Shown here one piece after another: positions 6,388 to 12,411 of a DNA stretch of 12,411 nt; the first letter of the stretch is position 1, and every line of letters begins with the position of its first letter. Source of the DNA: Pseudomonadota bacterium (GTDB lineage: Bacteria; Pseudomonadota; Alphaproteobacteria; UBA828; JAPUJA01); assembly GCA_027296525.1 (NCBI GenBank), contig JAPUJA010000361.1:1-12411 (forward strand), in the 5' to 3' direction. The position numbers and the translations under genes are program-made. The notes beneath the pieces are model-generated. The model searched no databases and was not told where the DNA came from. It was given only the letters and a program-made list of their open reading frames with translations.

Positions 6388-7212
6388 GTGAAAGGCCGCG
6401 ATCCACGGGCTCCGCCGATCATCGCGGACAAACGTTATGAATCGCCCTCGGCCTTCACGCCGGAGAGCCTTCTCCGTCAGGCGCGGCGCCAGAAGGGCCT
6501 CGCCGAACGGGCGCTGCCTTCGGTCTGCGTCCTCGATCCCGACGGCGACATCGTCCGCCGCCTTAAGGCGGACGGCCGCGCCCGGCGCGAGGAGGGCTGG
6601 GCCTGTTACCACACCGAGCTTTACCGCTTCGCCGACGGAGACCTCGAGCTCGGCCTCGTCGGCTGCGCGGTCGGGGCGTCTTTCGCCGTCCTCATCGCCG
6701 AGCAGCTCTTCGCCTCGGGCTGCCGCGTTCTGCTGAGCATGACCTCGGCGGGTCAGATCACGCCGCTGCACCCGCCACCCTATTTCATCCTCATCGATAA
6801 GGCGCTGCGCGACGAAGGCACGAGTTATCACTATCTCCCGCCGTCCGAATTCAGCGCCGCTCCGGCGAAGCTGATCGGCCTCTTGGACGGCGCCTTCGAC
6901 CGACTCCGCGCCCCGGTCTTGCGGGGAGCCACCTGGACGACCGATGCGCCGTTCCGCGAAACCCCTGAGGCGATCGCGGCCATGCAAGAGCGGGAGCTTC
7001 TCGCCGTCGAGATGGAGGCGGCGGCGCTTTACGCCTTCGCCCGGGCACAGGACAAGCCGGTCCTTTGCTTCGCTCATGTGACGAACCAGATGGGCCGTGT
7101 CGAAAAGGACTTCGAGAAGGGCAAGGCCGACGGGACCGTCGACGCGCTCGCCCTGCTCACGGCCACGGCGCGGTGCTTCTTGTCGGCCGGCTTGACGGGC
7201 TTTCCCGACTGA
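6388..7212 (+). CDS. Nucleoside phosphorylase-like protein (PNP/UDP phosphorylase superfamily)
   Basis: This 274-aa protein resembles uridine/purine nucleoside phosphorylases, which cleave nucleosides with phosphate to base and ribose-1-phosphate. Supporting motifs are the glycine-rich VGCAVGASFA (91-100), MTSAGQI (118-124), WTTDAPFRET (183-192), and VEMEAAALYA (207-216), whose Glu-Met-Glu contacts ribose in the family. The N-terminal 45 residues show no family motif that I recognise. The start is GTG at 6388 with GGGGAGGAA 8 nt upstream; no earlier in-frame ATG fits. It stands alone on the plus strand, divergent from the mutase operon and convergent with the next flavoprotein. Whether uridine, a purine nucleoside, methylthioadenosine or another compound is the substrate cannot be decided; a link to adenosylcobalamin turnover would be speculation. 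Confidence 0.75.
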   Translation: MKGRDPRAPPIIADKRYESPSAFTPESLLRQARRQKGLAERALPSVCVLDPDGDIVRRLKADGRARREEGWACYHTELYRFADGDLELGLVGCAVGASFAVLIAEQLFASGCRVLLSMTSAGQITPLHPPPYFILIDKALRDEGTSYHYLPPSEFSAAPAKLIGLLDGAFDRLRAPVLRGATWTTDAPFRETPEAIAAMQERELLAVEMEAAALYAFARAQDKPVLCFAHVTNQMGRVEKDFEKGKADGTVDALALLTATARCFLSAGLTGFPD

Positions 7213-7300
7213 AAATCACCTCGAGGACTATTGCCGCGCCCTCAGTCATAAGACAAACCGCGCATTCGATAATCGCAAATCATTGGATATTCGGGTTTCG

Positions 7301-8542
7301 TCATCGCGGCTCGTCATCGGGATCGTGGATGTCATAGTGATGGGCGAGGGCGCGCTCGGCCGCCGCGTAGAGCTCGTCCTCGCTGTATGCAGAGCTTGAG
7401 AAGCGCCGGCAATCGAGCGCCGAGAGATCGAAAGGCGGGCGGCCCTCGGTCAGCCATTCGGCGATCACGGCGCCCGCGCCGCCGGCCTGGCCGATGCCGG
7501 CGACGAAGCCGCAGGCGAGAAAGAAATTGTCGAGCGCGAAGCCGACGATCGGCTCGCCGTCCACCGACATCGGGAGCGGGCCGTTGACGACGTCGCGCAC
7601 GCCGAGCTCGCTCAAGATCGGCAGACGCCGGGTGATCCGCCCGAGCGCCGGCTCGAAACGCTCGAGGTCTTCGGGCAAAAGCTGGCGTTCGAAATCGGGC
7701 GGGATGCCTCCCCGGCCGAAAGGCGGGTTCTCCTTGTCCACCGTGCCGACGAGCAGGCCGCCGACCTCGGGCCGGGCGTAGAAATAATTGTCGTTGTCGC
7801 GGATCACCGGCAGATCCCTCGGCAGATCGGGGATCGGCTCGGTGATGAGGTACTGGTTCTCGAACGCGGCGACGGGCACCGCGACGCCCGCCATGGCGCC
7901 GACCTCGCGCGCCCACATCCCGGCGGCGTTGATCACGAGATCACAGCGGATCGCGCCTTGATCGGTAAGAATCTTCAGGATGCGCCGGCCCGTGCGCTCG
8001 AAACCGGTGACGCGCACGCCCTCGAGAATCCGCGCGGCCCCTTCCCGCGCGCCCTTGGCGAAGGCTTCGGTGACCCCTGAGGGCTGCACATAGCCATCGC
8101 TCGGGGTAAACGCGCCGCCCACCACGCCTTCGAGCGAGATATAGGGATAGAGCCTCTTGCATTCCTCTGGCGTCACGAGCTCGACCTCGAACCCGAAGCC
8201 CCGCGCCCCCGCCGCCGCCCCTTCGAGCTCGCGCCAACGCTCCTCCGACGAGGCGATGCGGAGGCTTCCGACCTCGCGCCAGTCGGGCGAGACGCCGGTT
8301 TCCCGCTCCAGGCTGCGGAACTGCTCGACGCTCATGGTCACGATCTTGGTGAGAGCCCGGGAGCTCCGCAGCTGGCCGATGTTGCCGGCGGCATGCCAGG
8401 TCGAGCCGTAGGTGATGCGGCTCTTTTCGAGCAGGACGACGTCCCGATGGCCGCGTTTGGTCAAATGATAGGCGATCGCGCAGCCGATGATGCCGCCGCC
8501 GACGATGACGATCGCCGCGTGCGTCGGGATGGGCTGGGCCAT
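7301..8542 (-). CDS. FAD-dependent amine oxidoreductase (DAO family), stand-alone
   Basis: This 413-aa flavoprotein is of the D-amino-acid oxidase/sarcosine-dimethylglycine dehydrogenase type and probably oxidises a secondary or tertiary amine. The FAD-binding Rossmann motif VGGGIIGCAIAYHL spans 14-27. GSTWHAAG (46-53) contains His50, matching the histidine that binds FAD covalently in dimethylglycine dehydrogenase. The second FAD segment is INAAGMWAREVG (204-215), and the protein ends soon after the C-terminal FAD segment GFVAGIGQAGGAG. It has no folate domain, so oxidative demethylation would release free formaldehyde unless a partner takes it. It is clearly paralogous to the first half of the 813-aa enzyme further along. 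The ATG has only a poorly spaced AGGA. No gene overlaps; the start faces the kinase gene across 251 bp. Confidence 0.85.
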   Translation of the reverse strand: MAQPIPTHAAIVIVGGGIIGCAIAYHLTKRGHRDVVLLEKSRITYGSTWHAAGNIGQLRSSRALTKIVTMSVEQFRSLERETGVSPDWREVGSLRIASSEERWRELEGAAAGARGFGFEVELVTPEECKRLYPYISLEGVVGGAFTPSDGYVQPSGVTEAFAKGAREGAARILEGVRVTGFERTGRRILKILTDQGAIRCDLVINAAGMWAREVGAMAGVAVPVAAFENQYLITEPIPDLPRDLPVIRDNDNYFYARPEVGGLLVGTVDKENPPFGRGGIPPDFERQLLPEDLERFEPALGRITRRLPILSELGVRDVVNGPLPMSVDGEPIVGFALDNFFLACGFVAGIGQAGGAGAVIAEWLTEGRPPFDLSALDCRRFSSSAYSEDELYAAAERALAHHYDIHDPDDEPR

Positions 8543-8622
8543 CGTCCTGCTCGAAGGGGCCTAAGGAGAGGCCAGCCTAACGGCCGACCCCCGGTGCAAC
8601 AAGCGGGGCTTATCGAAGGGCG

Positions 8623-8648
8623 ATCGCCGCTTGGCGGAGAGCGGCGAT
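8623..8648. promoter_or_regulatory. Perfect 9-bp inverted repeat, operator- or attenuator-like
   Basis: ATCGCCGCT (8623-8631) and AGCGGCGAT (8640-8648) are exact reverse complements with an 8-nt spacer, followed by TTTT overlapping the final T (8648-8651) on the plus strand. It overlaps the expected start point of the minus-strand TATAAT promoter, as an operator would. Read as plus-strand RNA it looks like a short intrinsic terminator ahead of the kinase gene. Confidence 0.6.
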
Positions 8649-8660
8649 TTTGATTATATC

Positions 8661-8678
8661 GGGGCAGCTCGATGCCCC
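8661..8678. promoter_or_regulatory. Perfect 6-bp inverted repeat upstream of the TATAAT box
   Basis: GGGGCA (8661-8666) and TGCCCC (8673-8678) flank a 6-nt loop. For minus-strand transcription it occupies the spacer just upstream of the -10 box, so it could be an activator or repressor half-site pair. It is short enough that chance is possible in GC-rich DNA. Confidence 0.4.
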
Positions 8679-8793
8679 CTGTGGATACCCTCTTCGCGGA
8701 ATCGCGGCACAATCACGGAATCATGGACCGCCCAATCGATCGCGCTTCACTACTTCTGCCGACCGGCGACGATGGGACGGGAGGATATCTCTT

Positions 8794-9771
8794 ATGAGCC
8801 AGGCATCTCACCTGCAGCGCGAATGGCCCACCGGACAGCAGGAAGCCTACATCAAGGAACTTCCGATCTGGAAGAATCCCATCAAGCTCGAGCCTCTGCC
8901 CGGCGGCCTGCAGAACCGCAACTACGTCGCGACCGATGGCGGCACGAAATATGTCGTCCGCGTGGCGAGCGATCTCCTGCATATCGGAGGGGTCCTGAGT
9001 TCGACCAACGCGGCGATGGAGACGGCCTCCGAAGCCGGCGTGTCGCCCAAGCTCGTCTATCAGGAGCCCTATCTCTCGGCGGTCGACTTCATCTACGGCC
9101 GAAATCTGACGATCGACGACTTCAAGGACCCAAAGCACGTCGAAGGCTCGGTCGAGCGCATCAAGGCCTTCCAGGCGGCAAGCGACAGGGTCCATCGGCC
9201 GATGACCTATTTCGATCCGTTCGTCTCCTGCCGCCAGTCCGTGTGGTCGGCCGAGCAGCTTGGCGTCAAGCTCATCGGCGAATACAAGCCGCTGCTCAAG
9301 ATCGTCGATCGGCTGGAGACGCATTTCGGCGTCTTCAAGCCGGTGGCGACCCATTGTGATCTCGCCTATGTCAACATCATGCTGGGCGACGATGGCCGCT
9401 ATTGGCTCATCGATTGGGATCTCGCGGGCTTCGGTCCGCCTGACTGGGATATCGCGGAGCTTGCCGGCTACAGCTACACCTCCGACGAGATCGATCGGCA
9501 TTTCGTCAAATGCTTCTTTGGCGAGCTCGCGCCCGAGGAGTTCGAGCGGCGCCTGTTTCGCCATCGCGCCTATAAGATGACCTCGCTCATCCGGGTCATT
9601 TATCTTCTGCTGATCCTCGATGCGCGGCTCGGATTCGTGCTGAGCGGCGACGAGCTCAAGGCGAGCATGGCGGAGAATTTCGCCGAAGTCGGCGGCGACT
9701 ATATGGACTTCGTCCGCACCCATGCCAAATTCTTCGAGGGCATGTGGAAAACCTACGGCGACGCGTACTGA
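8794..9771 (+). CDS. Choline/ethanolamine kinase-like phosphotransferase (APH superfamily)
   Basis: This 325-aa protein has the aminoglycoside-phosphotransferase/choline-kinase fold and probably transfers phosphate from ATP to a small hydroxylated amine. PGGLQNRNYVAT (36-47) is the nucleotide loop. The catalytic loop THCDLAYVN (186-194) has the base Asp189 and Asn194, and LIDWDLAG (205-212) supplies the metal ligand Asp207; all three match LicA/choline kinase patterns. The start at 8794 is preferred over upstream in-frame ATGs because GGGAGG lies 9 nt before it and the residues upstream look non-coding. The stop is directly against the stop of the convergent dehydrogenase with no base between. 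Flanking by two methylamine-type flavoproteins favours a choline-like substrate, but other amino alcohols or an unrelated metabolite are possible. Confidence 0.8.
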   Translation: MSQASHLQREWPTGQQEAYIKELPIWKNPIKLEPLPGGLQNRNYVATDGGTKYVVRVASDLLHIGGVLSSTNAAMETASEAGVSPKLVYQEPYLSAVDFIYGRNLTIDDFKDPKHVEGSVERIKAFQAASDRVHRPMTYFDPFVSCRQSVWSAEQLGVKLIGEYKPLLKIVDRLETHFGVFKPVATHCDLAYVNIMLGDDGRYWLIDWDLAGFGPPDWDIAELAGYSYTSDEIDRHFVKCFFGELAPEEFERRLFRHRAYKMTSLIRVIYLLLILDARLGFVLSGDELKASMAENFAEVGGDYMDFVRTHAKFFEGMWKTYGDAY

Positions 9772-12213
9772 TTAGGCGCGCGGGCGCGTGTTCTCCGGGT
9801 CGTAGAGCGCCCGGCGATGGGCGCGGGCCGGAAACAAGCGCCGACTTATCTCGATCTCGAACCCGCCCTTGTCGACAGAGGCGTCGTCGATACCGGCCTC
9901 GTCCTTGAGCCGGCCGATACCGATATATTTGCCCACCGTATAGCCGTAGCCGCCGGTCGTCAGATAGCCGACGACGGCGCCGTTTCGATGGATCGTCTCG
10001 CCGCCGATCAGCAGGGCCTCGGGATCATCCACGGTGAAGGCGAGCATGCGTTGGGTGAGCGCCGCCTTCCGCTGCTTCGTGAGCGCCGCCCGGCCGGTGA
10101 AATCGGCCTCTTTTCCGAACGCGACCGCGAAGCCGAGACCCGCCTCGAGCGGCGTGACGTCGGGTGAAAGGTCGCCCGGGAAGACGTAGTTGACCTTCTC
10201 CAGACGCAGCGCGTTGATCGCCCGATAGCCGGCATCGGCGAGGCCGAGCCCGGCGCCGGCCTCTTTCAGCGCATCATAGACGCTCACCATATATTCGGTG
10301 GGCAAATGGAGCTCCCAGCCGAGCTCGCCCATCATGTTGAGCCGGATCGCCCGGCAGGGCGCGCCGGCGAGATGGATCTCGCGCACCGAGCCGGGCGGTG
10401 CCGCCTCGTTCGACAGATCGCCTTCAGCGACCCTTTCGAGCAACGCGCGCGCGCGGGGCCCGATGGCGGCGAGCACGCCGTAGGCCGACGAGACGTCGAG
10501 GATCGCGGCGCGCGCGCGAAGACGACGCGCGATGTGGCTGAAGTCGCGCGCGGCCTGTCCGGTGCCGGTGACGATGTAGAACGCGTCATCGCCGAGGCGC
10601 GAGACCGTGAGGTCGGCCTCGATGCCGCCCCGCCGGTTGAGCATCTGGGTGTAGGTCACCCGTCCGGGCTCCTTGCCGCCATCGCCCGGGCAAATGCGTT
10701 GCAGCTCGGACTCAGCGTCCGGGCAGACGACGGTGAACTTGCCGAACGATGACATGTCGAAGAGCGCGACGGCCTCGCGGCAGGCCTTCGCTTCCGCGCC
10801 GACGGGGCCGAACCAATTGGGCGAGCTCGGATCGTTTAGATCGACCGGCTCCACGCCCTCGGGCGCGAACCAGTTGGGCCGCTCCCAACCGTACTTCTGG
10901 CCGAAGCAGGCGCCGTTGGCCGCGAGGCGCTCGTAGATCGCGCTCCGGCGGAGCGGCCGACCGGCGGCATATTCGTTGAACGGCCAATGAAAGGTGAAAT
11001 GCTCGGCGACCTGCTCGAGGGTGCGCTCCCGGGTCTGGCTCGCCGAGCCGAGGAAGGGCGCGAAGCGCCGGATGTCGACGATGCCGAGGTCAAAGGGCGG
11101 CTCGCCGCCGATGATCCATTGGGCGAGCGCCTGGCCCGCACCACCTCCGGCGCCGATGCCGGACGCGTTGAACCCGCAACAGACATAGAAGTTCCGTTGT
11201 TCCGGGCTCTCGCCGATGATGAACATGCCGTCGGGCGTGAAGGCCTCGAGCCCGTTGACGAGCTGACGCACGCCGATCTCGGCGAGTGCCGGCAGGCGTT
11301 GGACCAGCGATTCCATCCAGGGGCCGAAATGGTCCCAGTCCTCGTCGTAGAGCCGGTAGCCTTCGCCGTCGGGGAGCGGATCGGGAAGAAACGGGATCGG
11401 ATTGGTCTCGACGGTGCCCGCCATCCAGCCCCCGACGTCGGGAACGAGATAGGTCAGATTGTCGATGTCGCGCACGCCGGGCCGGTCGCGCTTCAGCCCC
11501 TCGAGCTTCTCGGTCACCATGTAGAAATGGTGGCAGGGCTGGATCGGCACCTTGGCCCCGACCATCGCGCCGATCTCGCGGGCCCAGGCCCCGGCGCAGT
11601 TCACGACGATCTCGCATTCGATGGTTCCGCGCTCGGTTTCGACGCCGATAATCTCGCCGTTCTTTCGCCGAATGCCCGTGACTCGCACATGGTCGCAGAT
11701 CGTCGCGCCCTGCATCTTCGCGCCCTTGACGAGGGCCTGCACCAAATCGCTCGGGTTGGCCTGCCCGTCCGATGGCGTGTAGGCCGCGCAATCCAGATCA
11801 TCGACCACCATGCCCGGCACCATCGCCGCCGCTTGCTCAGGGCTAACGATTTGAACCTCGAGGCCCATCGCCGCGGCGCTCGTCGCCATGCGCTCGAACT
11901 CGATCCGCCGCTCCTTGCGCTTGGCGAGCCGCAGCACGCCGGTCTCGTGAAAGCCCGTGGCCTGGCCGGTCTCCGCCTCGAGCCGGGCGTAGAGATCGAC
12001 CGAGTCGTTCGAGATGCGGGTGAAGGTCGGGTGCGAGCGCACGCGGCTGGTGGCGCCACAGGCGTGCCAGGTCGAGCCCGAGGAGAGCTCGTTCCTTTCG
12101 AGCAGAACCACGTCTTTCCAACCGAGCCGGGCGAGGTGATAGGCGGTGCTGCAACCGACGATGCCGCCGCCGATGATGACGGCGCGGGCGCGCTCGGGGA
12201 TATCTTCGGCCAT
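9772..12213 (-). CDS. Dimethylglycine/sarcosine dehydrogenase-like flavoprotein with folate-binding GcvT domain
   Basis: This 813-aa enzyme has the two-part layout of dimethylglycine and sarcosine dehydrogenases. The N-terminal DAO-type FAD domain (about 8-375) shows IIGGGIVGCSTAYHL (13-27), GSTWHACG (46-53) with His50 as likely covalent FAD ligand, and NCAGAWAREIG (205-215). A short linker domain follows (about 377-430, with FTFHWPFNEY at 406-415), then a GcvT-like folate domain: GQKYGWERPNWF (438-449), FDMSSFGKF (485-493), GELGWELHLP (629-638), FPGDLSPDVTPLEAGLGF (678-695), and a C-terminal barrel to the end. The family demethylates N-methyl amines and passes the one-carbon unit to tetrahydrofolate. 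The ATG at 12213 has TAAGGAG 8 nt upstream. Dimethylglycine, sarcosine or another N-methyl compound could be the substrate; sequence alone does not choose. Confidence 0.9.
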   Translation of the reverse strand: MAEDIPERARAVIIGGGIVGCSTAYHLARLGWKDVVLLERNELSSGSTWHACGATSRVRSHPTFTRISNDSVDLYARLEAETGQATGFHETGVLRLAKRKERRIEFERMATSAAAMGLEVQIVSPEQAAAMVPGMVVDDLDCAAYTPSDGQANPSDLVQALVKGAKMQGATICDHVRVTGIRRKNGEIIGVETERGTIECEIVVNCAGAWAREIGAMVGAKVPIQPCHHFYMVTEKLEGLKRDRPGVRDIDNLTYLVPDVGGWMAGTVETNPIPFLPDPLPDGEGYRLYDEDWDHFGPWMESLVQRLPALAEIGVRQLVNGLEAFTPDGMFIIGESPEQRNFYVCCGFNASGIGAGGGAGQALAQWIIGGEPPFDLGIVDIRRFAPFLGSASQTRERTLEQVAEHFTFHWPFNEYAAGRPLRRSAIYERLAANGACFGQKYGWERPNWFAPEGVEPVDLNDPSSPNWFGPVGAEAKACREAVALFDMSSFGKFTVVCPDAESELQRICPGDGGKEPGRVTYTQMLNRRGGIEADLTVSRLGDDAFYIVTGTGQAARDFSHIARRLRARAAILDVSSAYGVLAAIGPRARALLERVAEGDLSNEAAPPGSVREIHLAGAPCRAIRLNMMGELGWELHLPTEYMVSVYDALKEAGAGLGLADAGYRAINALRLEKVNYVFPGDLSPDVTPLEAGLGFAVAFGKEADFTGRAALTKQRKAALTQRMLAFTVDDPEALLIGGETIHRNGAVVGYLTTGGYGYTVGKYIGIGRLKDEAGIDDASVDKGGFEIEISRRLFPARAHRRALYDPENTRPRA

Positions 12214-12411
12214 GGCGCCGACTCCTTAAGCCTTCTTCTTAATACATGGGACGCTCGGCGAGCGCGACCGGCCATCGCCGCCGGAAGGGCGTGAATCCTC
12301 ACCCTCTTGACCCGACGCCTGAAAACCGCTCGGGAATGGCTTGGTACGGGCCCAGGGGCAGGCTCCCGAGAGCCCCAGGGGCCATGGTTGCGGATGCGAC
12401 AAAAAGGGCAC
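12214..12411. other. Upstream region of the dehydrogenase, to window edge
   Basis: The dehydrogenase ribosome binding site TAAGGAG lies at 12222-12228. Further out, GGCTC/GAGCC (12361-12365, 12370-12374) makes a small hairpin flanked by two copies of CCCAGGGGC-like sequence. A minus-strand frame open from the edge to 12226 is rich in Ser, Pro and Arg and resembles no protein I know, so I do not call it a gene. No clear promoter is visible. Confidence 0.4.

Larger units (their letters stand above)
8543..8793. promoter_or_regulatory. Divergent promoter region between flavoprotein and kinase genes
   Basis: Both neighbours must be expressed from this 251-bp gap. On the minus strand a perfect TATAAT lies at 8658-8653 without a consensus -35 box, which suggests an activator-dependent promoter for the flavoprotein. 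On the plus strand TTGGCG (8631-8636) and TTATAT (8654-8659) with a 17-bp spacer is a modest overlapping candidate for the kinase. GGGAGG at 8779-8784 is the kinase ribosome binding site. Confidence 0.5.

Noticed and set aside
8650..8793. Longer kinase with the start at 8650
   Set aside because: The extra 48 residues have no family resemblance and run through the divergent promoter. A good ribosome binding site precedes the ATG at 8794.
12226..12411. Minus-strand frame of 61 codons running to the window edge
   Set aside because: The composition is rich in Ser, Pro, Gly and Arg, there is no motif, and it occupies the leader of the dehydrogenase gene.

Overview
The window comes from a high-GC bacterium, most likely an alphaproteobacterium. 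That inference rests on the strong G/C third-position bias of every gene, on the family mix (dimethylglycine-dehydrogenase-like flavoproteins, an FCD-type GntR regulator, a B12 acyl-CoA mutase operon) and on protein similarity recalled from memory; no search was run. All gene boundaries come from reading start and stop codons, Shine-Dalgarno sequences and family motifs.

Region 1 (1-615) is a gene-free, visibly less GC-rich flank. It holds a 10-bp inverted repeat 122 bp across, which may be the remnant of an insertion element, and two GC-rich hairpins just 3' of the first operon.

Region 2 (616-6039, minus strand) is a compact five-gene operon, read in the order gntR, hcmB-like, CoA ligase, meaB, hcmA-like. 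The mutase is of the split-subunit type: a 566-aa substrate subunit and a 143-aa B12 subunit. Its substrate-pocket residues (Val94, Asp121, Gln212) match 2-hydroxyisobutyryl-CoA mutase (HCM) rather than methylmalonyl-CoA mutase, with Val where the characterised HCM has Ile90. The likely logic is that the ligase activates a branched hydroxy acid such as 2-hydroxyisobutyrate, the mutase converts it to 3-hydroxybutyryl-CoA for central metabolism, and MeaB protects and reloads the B12 cofactor. The GntR-family repressor is the first gene and probably controls the operon through two palindromic sites lying on and just after the -10 box of a well-formed promoter.

Region 3 (6388-7212, plus strand) is a lone nucleoside-phosphorylase-like gene, transcribed divergently from the mutase operon.

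Region 4 (7301-12213) holds a stand-alone DAO-family flavoprotein, a choline/ethanolamine-kinase-like phosphotransferase and a large dimethylglycine/sarcosine-dehydrogenase-like enzyme with a folate-binding C-terminal half. The two flavoproteins are paralogues on the minus strand and flank the kinase on the plus strand. The set suggests metabolism of an N-methylated amine or choline-like compound, but the substrate cannot be read from sequence. The region between the small flavoprotein and the kinase has a perfect TATAAT between two perfect inverted repeats.

The most notable points are the natural Ile-to-Val change in the mutase pocket, the promoter and operator of its operon, an in-frame 15-bp tandem duplication in its regulator, and the structured divergent promoter in region 4. 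I see no CRISPR array, RNA gene, intact mobile element or wholly unknown multigene system.
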